A stretch of DNA of 7,282 nucleotides from Erysipelotrichaceae bacterium. Lineage in GTDB: Bacteria > Bacillota_I > Bacilli_A > Erysipelotrichales > Erysipelotrichaceae. The notes beneath the pieces were generated by a model. The model had not been told where the DNA came from, did not search any database, and worked only from the letters and a program-made list of their open reading frames with translations. The position numbers were made by a program, and so were the translations under genes. Below, piece after piece: positions 1-6,477 of the stretch; position 1 is the first letter of the stretch; each line of letters starts with the position of its first letter. The stretch covers positions 1 through 7,282 of the forward strand of contig JAUNJW010000100.1 in NCBI GenBank assembly GCA_030533035.1. Reading direction: 5' to 3'.

Positions 1-565
1 ATGCCGCCTGGATATCCTGCATGCCGTTGAGACCGTTGTCCATACCGACAAGCGTGATCGAACGGGAGTCCTTGTTATGGAGCAGGATGCTGCGGTTGTT
101 CAGGATTTCAAAGTTGGCGCCGGTCAGGATTCCGGTCACTGTATTGACCATGTCCTCATTTCTGTGATCATTGTCGCCGAGCACCGCGAACTTGCCGAGC
201 GGGGCATTGACTGAACCAAACTTTTCTTTCAGTAGGGCATTGGTTTCTTCATCGGCAGACGCCTGCAGGTCATACACGTCGCCGCCGAAGAGAACAATAT
301 CAGGCGAGGCGTTGTTGATCGTCTCAATCAGTGAATCCAGTCTGCTTTCATCCATGAATGTTCCGTATTCCAGATCAGAGAAGAACAGGATGGATACGTT
401 ATCAAGCTGATGGGGGATCTGAAAGCTTTCCAGCGTGACCGAACGGCGGGTAATCCGCTTCGGTGCGATAAAGCGGGCGTCGACAGCCATGAACAGAATG
501 GTTGCCGCGATCAGTCCCAGAAGCAGAAGAATCTGCATCAGCGGGTTTTCTTTGAGTTTCTTCAT
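1..565 (-). CDS. Membrane-anchored metallophosphoesterase, 5' part (gene runs off the window)
   Basis: This is the first 188 codons of a calcineurin-like metallophosphoesterase read on the minus strand; the 3' end lies beyond base 1. Residues 1-9 are basic and polar, and about 10-28 form a hydrophobic segment (QILLLLGLIAATILFMAV), so the protein is probably anchored in the membrane with its catalytic domain outside, as in YkuE-like enzymes. The fold is marked by the first block FFSDLEYGTF (61-70), the second block FGGDVYD (93-99) and a third block LGDNDH (129-134), in the family's order and spacing. The usual ligands are DxH, GD and GNH[DE]. Here the first His is Glu66 and the GNHD block reads GDND, so metal binding or catalysis may be altered. 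The ATG at 565-563 has no Shine-Dalgarno in front of it. The substrate is unknown. The gene diverges from the HAD gene at 623. Confidence 0.82.
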   Translation of the reverse strand, partial: MKKLKENPLMQILLLLGLIAATILFMAVDARFIAPKRITRRSVTLESFQIPHQLDNVSILFFSDLEYGTFMDESRLDSLIETINNASPDIVLFGGDVYDLQASADEETNALLKEKFGSVNAPLGKFAVLGDNDHRNEDMVNTVTGILTGANFEILNNRSILLHNKDSRSITLVGMDNGLNGMQDIQAA

Positions 566-572
566 GGATACT

Positions 573-581
573 ATCATACCA
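573..581 (-). promoter_or_regulatory. Extended -10 promoter of the metallophosphoesterase gene
   Basis: Read on the minus strand, 581 to 573 is TGGTATGAT, an extended -10 (TGn plus TATGAT, one mismatch to TATAAT). No convincing -35 is seen; TTGTAT at 603-598 would need a 19-base spacer. Transcription would start near base 566, immediately before the ATG at 565, so the mRNA would be leaderless or almost so, which fits the missing Shine-Dalgarno. Confidence 0.5.
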
Positions 582-595
582 CAACCGCTTTCTTC

Positions 596-604
596 TGATA
601 CAAT
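596..604 (+). promoter_or_regulatory. Extended -10 promoter of the HAD gene
   Basis: TGATACAAT is an extended -10 (TGn plus TACAAT, one mismatch to consensus). No -35 is evident at the right distance. Transcription would start near 611, so the leader would be only about 12 bases and would begin at the Shine-Dalgarno AGGGAG (611-616). The box lies about 15 bases from the opposing promoter, so the divergent pair probably shares a short control region. Confidence 0.45.
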
Positions 605-622
605 ACGATTAGGGAGTCAAAT

Positions 623-1387
623 ATGCTTGAGAAACATTATGTGGTCCAGATGGATGCCCTGGTGCGCAACGGGACTGCGCTGCCGGGGGCGGTTGAATTT
701 ATGGATGCGCTTTCTGAAAACGGATTATCCTATGTGATCATAAGCGAGCAGTCCGGAAGAACCCGTGAGCAGCTGATGGAACTGTTTGAAAAGAATGGGT
801 TTCATTACATTGAAACAGGGGATTTCTATACCAGCGCCATGGCTGCTGTTGATTATCTCCTTGCCAAGTATCCGCAATGGAAAAAAGCCGCTTATACAGG
901 CGGCCGGGGTGTCAGGGCGGCGCTTGAGCAGGGCGGCTTTACGATCGACAATCAGAAACCGGATGTTTTCTTTGCGGCAATGGACAGAAATCTCAGCTAC
1001 AAGGATTACTCGGATACCCTGCAGTTCCTGCTGAACGGCGCCGTGCTGATCAGCACTGACAGCCGCCGGACAATGCGCATTGACGGGATCGATATGATCG
1101 GCAACGGTTCGGTTGTGAAAATGCTTGAGTATGCCAGCCGCAAACGCTCGGTGGATTTCTCACGCGGCAGCGACATCATGCTGAGAATGGCGGTCCGCTA
1201 CAGCGGCGTCAGCGCCAGAGACTGCCTGGCTGTCGGCGATGACTTTGAAAAGGACATCGTGCCGGCTCTGCAGAGAGGCATGGAAACCGTGCTGATCACC
1301 AACGGCGAAGGCATTGAGGATCTCAGGATGAGCGATACGCTTCATCCCACGTATATTGTCGAAGATCTTTCAGGACTCGTCCGCTGA
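623..1387 (+). CDS. NagD-like HAD (class IIA) protein lacking the catalytic nucleophile
   Basis: This 254-residue protein resembles the HAD-superfamily class IIA phosphatases (NagD type), which normally dephosphorylate small sugar or nucleotide phosphates in the cytoplasm. The NagD architecture is clear: a PGA-x-EF block (21-26) after motif I, a cap-domain stretch PDVFFAAMDRNLSY (113-126), GNGSVVKMLE (160-169), and motif IV AVGDDFEKD (203-211). The length is normal for the family. Motif I is not normal: the DxDG nucleophile loop reads QMDA (Q9, D11), so the Asp that forms the phospho-enzyme is Gln, and the motif III GKP is RGS (181-183). It may therefore be a pseudo-enzyme or binding protein. 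The motif IV acidic residues (D206, D207, D211) remain. The start is supported by AGGGAG six bases upstream. Its last five codons and stop overlap the convergent amidotransferase gene. Confidence 0.85.
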   Translation: MLEKHYVVQMDALVRNGTALPGAVEFMDALSENGLSYVIISEQSGRTREQLMELFEKNGFHYIETGDFYTSAMAAVDYLLAKYPQWKKAAYTGGRGVRAALEQGGFTIDNQKPDVFFAAMDRNLSYKDYSDTLQFLLNGAVLISTDSRRTMRIDGIDMIGNGSVVKMLEYASRKRSVDFSRGSDIMLRMAVRYSGVSARDCLAVGDDFEKDIVPALQRGMETVLITNGEGIEDLRMSDTLHPTYIVEDLSGLVR

Positions 1388-2089
1388 GCAGTCGCCGATG
1401 AACAGCCTGGCAAGGGCGAGATGCTTACGGTCATGGCTCAGCCGCTCGGGATGCCACTGCACAGCGAGAATATTCCCGCATTCAAAAGCTTCCAGAATGC
1501 CGTCCGTGCTGCGGGCGGCTTCTTTCATTCCTGCCGGCACGGCAGCTGCCGCCTGGTGATGGAAGGAATTGACCGGATAACGGTCACCGAAAAGTTCATG
1601 AAGACGGGTTCCTTCATGGAAGATGCAGTCATGGAAAAATTCCGTGTTGGGAACCGGCGGATGCGCTTCCCGCTGGTTATGGGGACCGTAGATTCCTTCG
1701 GAAGGAATGTCCTGGATCAGGCCCATGCCTTCCGCCACCGCAATCACCTGGATGCCCCGGCAGATGCCCAGGATCGGCTTGCCTGCCTTTTTAAAGGCAT
1801 GGTAGAGCAGCAGGTCAGATTCATCAATCCGCGGTGAGGAAAGATAGGAACAGGTATTCTCCTGATTATAATAGGCCGGATCAAGATCTTCGCCGCCGGT
1901 CAGCAGAAGACCGTCAAAAGCGGCTGCGGCCGCTTCCGCTTCCTCTTTGTCATGGGCAAGGACAGTGGCGGGCAGACCGCCGGCAAGGCGGATATAATCA
2001 GTATAGGAATCAATGTTGGATAAAACTGTGATTTTATACGGCGCGTGGTATATTTCACGCGCGCTCATCGCAATTAACGGCCGGTGCAT
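1370..2089 (-). CDS. Class I glutamine amidotransferase, gamma-glutamyl hydrolase type (peptidase C26, PuuD-like)
   Basis: This 239-residue cytoplasmic protein belongs to the peptidase C26 branch of the class I amidotransferases, which includes PuuD (gamma-glutamyl-gamma-aminobutyrate hydrolase). The nucleophile elbow is GICRG with Cys110. The His-Glu pair is in AVQWHPE (H213, E215), and the family blocks LLLTGGEDLDPAYY (61-74) and SFHHQA (175-180) are present. The N-terminus MHRPLIAMSAR matches the family's first strand, and the length is close to normal. The ATG at 2089 follows a strong Shine-Dalgarno (AAGGAG on the minus strand, about seven bases upstream). The family hydrolyses gamma-glutamyl amide bonds. 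No other polyamine-degradation gene is in view, so the exact substrate is open. The gene diverges from the alkylation-repair gene and runs tail-to-tail into the HAD gene, where the last five codons and stops overlap. Confidence 0.9.
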   Translation of the reverse strand: MHRPLIAMSAREIYHAPYKITVLSNIDSYTDYIRLAGGLPATVLAHDKEEAEAAAAAFDGLLLTGGEDLDPAYYNQENTCSYLSSPRIDESDLLLYHAFKKAGKPILGICRGIQVIAVAEGMGLIQDIPSEGIYGPHNQREAHPPVPNTEFFHDCIFHEGTRLHELFGDRYPVNSFHHQAAAAVPAGMKEAARSTDGILEAFECGNILAVQWHPERLSHDRKHLALARLFIGDCSADES

Positions 2090-2111
2090 GGGAATTCTCC
2101 TTTTTGCTTAG

Positions 2112-2126
2112 TATAATCGAATTATA
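2112..2126. promoter_or_regulatory. Divergent promoter: inverted-repeat -10 boxes
   Basis: TATAATCGAATTATA reads as a perfect TATAAT -10 on the plus strand (2112-2117) and again on the minus strand (2126-2121), separated by CGA. The plus box would start transcription near 2124, about 22 bases before the repair gene (2146). The minus box would start near 2114, about 25 bases before the amidotransferase ATG (2089). Both -35 regions are weak; TTCATA at 2150-2145 on the minus strand has an 18-base spacer. The two polymerases could not occupy the site together. An overlapping TATACT on the minus strand (2115-2110) is an alternative box. Confidence 0.55.
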
Positions 2127-2145
2127 GAACAAGAAGAGAATAATT

Positions 2146-2829
2146 ATGAATCGTGAAGAAATCATTGAAAGATTACAGGAACTGTGCGATCCGCAGTACA
2201 GGGACTTTCAGCAGTCGCTGATCCCGGCGGACCGCAGCCTGAACATGATCGGTGTGCGCACGCCTGCCCTCAGAAAACTCGCGGCGGATATTTACAGGGA
2301 AGGGGAATATGGAGAATTTCTGAACTCACTTCCGCATGAGACCTTTGAGGAAAACCAGCTTCATGCCTTTATCATTTCCCTGATCAGGGATATTGATCTG
2401 TGCCTGGAAAAGACAGACGCGTTTCTGCCTTATGTGGACAACTGGGCAACCTGTGATCAGATGAAGCCGAAGGTATTCGCAAAACATAAAGAAAGGCTGC
2501 GGGAAAAAATCACGGAATGGCTGGTTTCTGATCATACGTATACCGTGCGCTTTGCGGTAGGGATGCTGATGAGCCACTTCCTGGACGCGGATTTCAGAAA
2601 AGAGGATTTTGATGCTGTCACAGCCATAGACTCAGACGAGTATTACGTAAAGATGATGCAGGCATGGTATTTTGCGACGGCTCTGGCTAAACAGTATGAC
2701 AGCGCCGTCAGGGTGCTTGAGGAGAACAGGCTGCCTGTATGGACCCATAACCGGACAATCCAGAAGGCAAGGGAGAGCTTCCGCATCACATCAGAGCAGA
2801 AGGAATATCTCAAAACACTCAAACGATAA
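2146..2829 (+). CDS. AlkD-like DNA alkylation repair protein (HEAT-repeat DNA glycosylase family)
   Basis: This 227-residue protein matches the DNA alkylation repair family built from HEAT-like helical repeats, whose Bacillus cereus member AlkD removes N3- and N7-alkylated purines without flipping the base. The residues known for AlkD chemistry are all present: W100 and D104 in DNWATCD (the WxxxD pair), R135 in TVRFAVGML, and W174 in QAWYFAT. The C-terminal block HNRTIQKARES (201-211) is also characteristic. The N-terminal block IIGVRTP-like (34-40, here MIGVRTP) sits where the family has its first conserved loop. Length and composition suit a soluble, full-length enzyme. The start is preceded by a moderate purine-rich site (AGAAGAG, around 2132-2138). 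It is the first gene of a possible two-gene unit with the hydrolase 47 bases downstream; no terminator is seen between them. Active-site conservation suggests a working repair enzyme. Confidence 0.92.
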   Translation: MNREEIIERLQELCDPQYRDFQQSLIPADRSLNMIGVRTPALRKLAADIYREGEYGEFLNSLPHETFEENQLHAFIISLIRDIDLCLEKTDAFLPYVDNWATCDQMKPKVFAKHKERLREKITEWLVSDHTYTVRFAVGMLMSHFLDADFRKEDFDAVTAIDSDEYYVKMMQAWYFATALAKQYDSAVRVLEENRLPVWTHNRTIQKARESFRITSEQKEYLKTLKR

Positions 2830-2837
2830 ACCGCACA

Positions 2838-2846
2838 TGCTAGAAT
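2838..2846 (+). promoter_or_regulatory. Extended -10 promoter of the alpha/beta hydrolase gene
   Basis: TGCTAGAAT is an extended -10 (TGn plus TAGAAT, one mismatch to consensus). No -35 is evident. The predicted start near 2853 would give a leader of about 24 bases that includes the purine-rich ribosome site at 2861-2870. The downstream gene could therefore be expressed alone or by read-through from the repair gene. Confidence 0.45.
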
Positions 2847-2876
2847 AAAGAAAAAAACAGAAAGAAGAGGATCATT

Positions 2877-3761
2877 ATGAGCAAGACCAGTGACATGGTT
2901 CGCAAAATGTTCGGCGAAGGCGACGCCCAGCGCGACGCCGGCCTGACAACCCCGGAAGATGTAGTGCGTTTTGATGATATCCAGTATGGTACAGAAGAGC
3001 CGAAATGGCAGATGCTGGATGTCTACCGTCCCAAAGCGGCTGAAGGAAAGCTGCCGGTCATTCTCAGTGTTCACGGCGGCGCCTGGGTATACGGCGACAA
3101 GGATGTGTATCAGTTCTACTGCATGTCCCTTGCCAGACGCAGCTTCGCGGTCGTCAATTATTCCTACCGCCTGGCGCCTGAGTACAAATATCCGGCATCC
3201 TTCAATGACACAAAGGCTGTCTGCGACTGGATTCTGGCCAACGCTGAAAAGTACGGTTTTGACACAGACAATATCTTCGGCGTCGGCGACAGCGCGGGTG
3301 CCCACATGCTGGCGATGTTCTGCTGCGCCCTGACAAATCCTGCCTATGCCGGAACAACCGGCTTTGAGGTGCCGGAGAACTTCTCGTTCAGGGGAATTGC
3401 CCTCAACTGCGGCGCGTTCCTGATCACACCGTCCCAGGAAGCGGACATGACAACGATGCTGATGGGCGATTATCTGCCGGGCGGAGGAACAAAGGAAGAA
3501 TTCGACCTGATCAGCCCGGTGAAGCATCTGAACGCGGATTTCCCGCCGGTCTTCATCATGACCTGCCCGGGTGATTTCCTGAATCAGCAGCCGTCCTTTG
3601 TGATTCCGAAGCTGGAAGAGCTGAAGGTGCAGTTTGTCTACCGCCGCTATGGCGATGCAAAGAATGTACTGGCCCATGTCTTCCACTGCAATATCAGACT
3701 ACCTCAGGCAGATCTCTGCAATGATGAGGAAACAGCGTTCTTCCGATCATTAATTGGCTGA
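2877..3761 (+). CDS. Alpha/beta hydrolase, hormone-sensitive-lipase-like esterase
   Basis: This 294-residue protein is an alpha/beta hydrolase of the HSL-like carboxylesterase type, expected to cleave short-chain esters in the cytoplasm; there is no signal peptide. The oxyanion block HGGAW is at 66-70, and the nucleophile elbow GDSAG is at 137-141 with Ser139. Likely partners of the triad are Asp233 in TCPGDFL (229-235) and His267 in HVFHCN (267-272). The block NYSYRLAPEYKYPA (94-107) is typical of this branch. The length is complete for the family. The ATG follows a purine-rich site (AAGAGG, ending at 2870). No terminator is visible after the stop; the leuS promoter begins about 17 bases downstream, so read-through would enter the T-box leader. 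The true substrate cannot be told from sequence; a deacetylase role on sugars or antibiotics is possible but unsupported. Confidence 0.9.
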   Translation: MSKTSDMVRKMFGEGDAQRDAGLTTPEDVVRFDDIQYGTEEPKWQMLDVYRPKAAEGKLPVILSVHGGAWVYGDKDVYQFYCMSLARRSFAVVNYSYRLAPEYKYPASFNDTKAVCDWILANAEKYGFDTDNIFGVGDSAGAHMLAMFCCALTNPAYAGTTGFEVPENFSFRGIALNCGAFLITPSQEADMTTMLMGDYLPGGGTKEEFDLISPVKHLNADFPPVFIMTCPGDFLNQQPSFVIPKLEELKVQFVYRRYGDAKNVLAHVFHCNIRLPQADLCNDEETAFFRSLIG

Positions 3762-3778
3762 GAGAACACCGCAAACAA

Positions 3779-3807
3779 TTGAATTGTCCGCGAATAACTG
3801 CTATCAT
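3779..3807 (+). promoter_or_regulatory. Promoter of the leuS T-box transcript
   Basis: TTGAAT (3779-3784) and TATCAT (3802-3807) are separated by 17 bases, and TGC immediately precedes the -10, making it extended. This is the best promoter in the window, with both hexamers close to consensus. Transcription would start near 3814, at the first bases of the T-box Stem I. Confidence 0.7.
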
Positions 3808-3813
3808 AACTCT

Positions 3814-4010
3814 GCTGTGTGGAAAAAGACCAGTAACATATCAGGACAGCACAGAGAGACGGTGAACAGCTGAGAACCGGAGTGTCCGAGTATGCGAACT
3901 CACCTTTGGAGCAGCCGCAGCGGCAGCGATACAGGCCGGTAAAGAGTGCACGCAAGTGAACTAAGGTGGTACCGCGTTTTACAACGTCCTTAGAGCAAGG
4001 ACGTTTTTAA
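3814..4010 (+). promoter_or_regulatory. Leucine T-box riboswitch controlling leuS
   Basis: This leader senses uncharged tRNA-Leu and lets transcription continue into leuS when leucyl-tRNA is short. The hallmark bulge TGGTACCGCG is at 3967-3976, inside an antiterminator formed by CTAAGG (3961-3966) and CCTTAG (3988-3993). Stem I can be traced: base GCTG (3814-3817) with CAGC (3912-3915), CATA (3837-3840) with TATG (3891-3894), GGACA (3844-3848) with TGTCC (3883-3887), and the conserved AGAGAG (3853-3858). The specifier loop reads GAACTCACC (3896-3904), giving CTC (3899-3901), a leucine codon. The variable base of the TGGN bulge is T3970, complementary to the A73 discriminator of tRNA-Leu. Specifier, discriminator base and downstream gene all agree. 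The competing terminator is listed separately. Confidence 0.95.
3983..4008 (+). terminator. Intrinsic terminator of the T-box (regulated attenuator)
   Basis: AACGTCCTT (3983-3991) pairs perfectly over nine bases with AAGGACGTT (3997-4005), with loop AGAGC, and runs into T's through 4008. Its 5' arm overlaps the sequence CCTTAG (3988-3993) needed by the antiterminator, so the two folds are mutually exclusive, as in standard T-box leaders. It may also stop read-through from the esterase gene. Confidence 0.93.
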
Positions 4011-4028
4011 TTTCGGAGGGCAAAGACG

Positions 4029-6431
4029 ATGGCTTACAATCACAGACAAACAGAAGAAAAATGGCGCCGCTACTGGGAAGAAAACAAGACATTCAGGACA
4101 GACGCATGGGATTTCTCAAAACCCAAATTCTACGCGCTTGACATGTTCCCGTATCCCAGCGGAGCCGGACTCCATGTCGGACATCCGGAAGGATATACGG
4201 CAACGGATATTGTTTCACGCAAAAAGAGAATGGAAGGATACAATGTCCTGCACCCGATGGGATTTGACTCATTCGGTCTGCCGGCGGAGCAGTATGCGAT
4301 CAATACCGGCAATCATCCCGACAAGTTTACAAAGGACAATATCGAAATCTTCACAAAGCAGCTGAAGAACATCGGTTTCTCCTATGACTGGGACAGGGAA
4401 GTCTCCACCTGCGATCCTTCTTTCTATAAGTGGACACAGTACATCTTCACACTGCTTTTCAATGACGGCCTGGCAAAGTGCGTTGACATGCCGGTCAACT
4501 GGTGCGAGGAACTCGGAACCGTTCTGGCCAACGACGAAGTCATCGACGGCAAGAGCGAAAGAGGCGGCTTCCCGGTAGTCAGAAAGAACATGAAGCAGTG
4601 GGTCATCGACATTGTCGCCTATGCGGAAAGACTGCTGGAAGGCCTTGAGACCATCGACTGGCCTGAAAGCACAAAGGAAATGCAGAGGAACTGGATCGGC
4701 AAGTCCGTCGGCGCCCATGTCCGTTTCGATGTGGACGGCCATGATGATTCCTTCACGGTTTTCACAACCAGATGCGATACACTCTTCGGCGCCACATACT
4801 GCGTACTCGCGCCTGAGCACAGACTGGTCGAAAAGATCACAACCCCTGAACAGAAGGCGGCTGTGGATGAATATGTCAGAATCTGTTCCACAAAATCCGA
4901 CCTGGAAAGAACAGAACTGAACAAGGACAAGACCGGTGTCTTCACCGGCGCCTACGCCATCAACCCGGTCAACGGAAAGAAGATCCCGATCTGGATTTCC
5001 GACTATGTCCTTTCCACATACGGCACCGGTGCCATCATGGCGGTTCCTGCCCATGACACCCGTGACTATGAATTCGCGAAAAAGTTCGGCCTCGAGATCA
5101 TCCAGGTTCTTGAGGGCGGCAACATCGAGGAAGAAGCCTGGACACAGGACGGCACCCACATCAATTCCGGTTTCCTCGACGGCATGAACAAGGAAGACGC
5201 CATCAATGCCATGACCGACTGGCTGACAGAAAAGGGCCTCGGTGAGAAGAAGATCAATTACAGAATCCGTGAATGGATCTTCGCCAGACAGCGCTACTGG
5301 GGCGAGCCGATCCCGGTTGTCCATCTCGAAGATGAAAACCTGATCGCCCTGCCGCTGGAACAGCTGCCGCTGATCCTGCCGGAGCTCGACGACTACAAGC
5401 CTTCCGCCAGCGGCGCTTCACCGCTTGAAAAGGCCGCTGACTGGGTCAATGTCGAGATTGACGGAAAGAAGGGCAGAAGGGAAACCAGCACAATGCCCGG
5501 TTCCGCCGGCTCCTCATGGTATTTCCTGCGCTATATTGATCCCCATAACGACAATGCCATCGCCGATCCTGAGCTGCTGAAGCACTGGCTGCCGGTTGAC
5601 CTCTATGTCGGCGGTCCCGAACACGCGGTCGGCCATCTGCTTTACAGCCGCATGTGGAACAACTACCTGTATGACAAGGGCATCGTTCCGGTCAAAGAAC
5701 CGTTCGCAAAGCTTGTCCACCAGGGCATGATTCTTGGCGCCAACGGCATCAAGATGGGCAAGAGATATCCTGAATTCATCGTTGACCCGAATGTCATCGT
5801 CGACGTCTACGGCGCTGACACACTGCGTCTGTACGAAATGTTCATGGGACCTCTGGAAGCGTCCAAGCCATGGAGCGAACAGGGTGTCGAAGGCGCGAGA
5901 AAGTGGATCGACAGGGTCTGGCGTCTGTGCATGGAGATGCCGGAAAAGATCACGGAAGAACCGACGCCGGAACTCGACTATGTCTTCAATTACACCGTCA
6001 AGAAGGTGACGGAAGACATCGACACATTGAATTTCAACACCGCGATCAGCCAGATGATGATCTTCATCAATGAGTGCTACAAAGCTGAAAAGGTGAACCG
6101 TGACATGATCGTCAGCTTCATCAAGATTCTCAGCCCGATCGCGCCGCATGTCTGTGAGGAAATCTACCAGCACTACACCGGCGCTGACACCATCGCCTAT
6201 GAGGCATGGCCTTCCTACAGTGAGGAGGCGCTCGAAAAGAGAATGGTTGAAATCGCAGTCCAGGTCAACGGCAAGGTCCGCGGCAAGCTGTCAGTCGCCA
6301 TGGACACTCCGCAGGAAGAACTTGAAAAGCAGGCTCTCGCCCTGGAATCCGTGCAGAATTTCATTGCCGGAAAGCAGATCCGCAAGGTCATTGCCATCGT
6401 CAACCGCATCGTCAATATCGTCGCCAAGTAA
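4029..6431 (+). CDS. leuS: Leucyl-tRNA synthetase
   Basis: This 800-residue class Ia synthetase charges tRNA-Leu with leucine in the cytoplasm; it is close to the usual bacterial length (about 800-870). The ATP-binding HIGH motif reads HVGH (49-52) in [11 protein letters not shown]. The CP1 editing domain has TTRCDT (246-251, commonly TTRPDT) and [19 protein letters not shown], in which Asp343 matches the conserved editing aspartate. The catalytic core resumes with RYWGEPIP and [18 protein letters not shown]. The KMSKS loop reads KMGKR (575-579), followed by [16 protein letters not shown]. The anticodon-binding and C-terminal tRNA-binding domains end in VNGKVRGKL and a short C-terminal tail. 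The start follows a strong GGAGGG (4015-4020) eight bases upstream. The gene sits behind its T-box and ends nine bases before its own terminator. Identity is certain; the KMGKR and TTRC variants are what is unusual. Confidence 0.99.
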   Translation: MAYNHRQTEEKWRRYWEENKTFRTDAWDFSKPKFYALDMFPYPSGAGLHVGHPEGYTATDIVSRKKRMEGYNVLHPMGFDSFGLPAEQYAINTGNHPDKFTKDNIEIFTKQLKNIGFSYDWDREVSTCDPSFYKWTQYIFTLLFNDGLAKCVDMPVNWCEELGTVLANDEVIDGKSERGGFPVVRKNMKQWVIDIVAYAERLLEGLETIDWPESTKEMQRNWIGKSVGAHVRFDVDGHDDSFTVFTTRCDTLFGATYCVLAPEHRLVEKITTPEQKAAVDEYVRICSTKSDLERTELNKDKTGVFTGAYAINPVNGKKIPIWISDYVLSTYGTGAIMAVPAHDTRDYEFAKKFGLEIIQVLEGGNIEEEAWTQDGTHINSGFLDGMNKEDAINAMTDWLTEKGLGEKKINYRIREWIFARQRYWGEPIPVVHLEDENLIALPLEQLPLILPELDDYKPSASGASPLEKAADWVNVEIDGKKGRRETSTMPGSAGSSWYFLRYIDPHNDNAIADPELLKHWLPVDLYVGGPEHAVGHLLYSRMWNNYLYDKGIVPVKEPFAKLVHQGMILGANGIKMGKRYPEFIVDPNVIVDVYGADTLRLYEMFMGPLEASKPWSEQGVEGARKWIDRVWRLCMEMPEKITEEPTPELDYVFNYTVKKVTEDIDTLNFNTAISQMMIFINECYKAEKVNRDMIVSFIKILSPIAPHVCEEIYQHYTGADTIAYEAWPSYSEEALEKRMVEIAVQVNGKVRGKLSVAMDTPQEELEKQALALESVQNFIAGKQIRKVIAIVNRIVNIVAK

Positions 6432-6439
6432 GCATAATG

Positions 6440-6477
6440 ATCCGCCGATGAAACTGTAGTTTCAGAAGCGGATTTTT
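6440..6477 (+). terminator. Intrinsic terminator after leuS
   Basis: A two-part hairpin: ATCCGC (6440-6445) pairs with GCGGAT (6468-6473), and TGAAAC (6449-6454) pairs with GTTTCA (6459-6464) around the loop TGTA. The parts are separated by a 3x3 internal loop, CGA/GAA, that could form tandem G-A pairs. T's run 6473-6477. It lies nine bases after the leuS stop. Confidence 0.85.

Noticed and set aside
171..410. A 79-codon plus-strand frame.
   Set aside because: Antisense to the metallophosphoesterase blocks; Ser-rich shadow without a ribosome site.
1421..1837. A 138-codon plus-strand frame.
   Set aside because: Antisense to the amidotransferase gene, which has a full catalytic triad; no signal of its own and no ribosome site.
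2643..3686. A 347-codon open frame on the minus strand.
   Set aside because: It is antisense to the esterase and the end of the repair gene, both of which have clear catalytic motifs. Its protein has no recognisable domain, so it looks like a shadow.
3776..3786. Palindrome CAATTGAATTG overlapping the leuS -35 as a possible operator.
   Set aside because: Only five paired bases of AT-rich sequence, likely by chance; T-box control already explains leuS regulation.
3914..3924. Small GCCG-CAG-CGGC hairpin as a separate RNA element.
   Set aside because: It falls between Stem I and the antiterminator of the T-box and is better read as part of that leader's linker/Stem II region.
4269..5324. A 351-codon open frame on the minus strand.
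   Set aside because: It lies entirely antisense to leuS, in register with leuS codon bias, and shows no family signature.
5514..6173. A 219-codon minus-strand frame.
   Set aside because: Also a shadow of leuS; the asp- and val-rich composition is what antisense reading of LeuRS codons gives.
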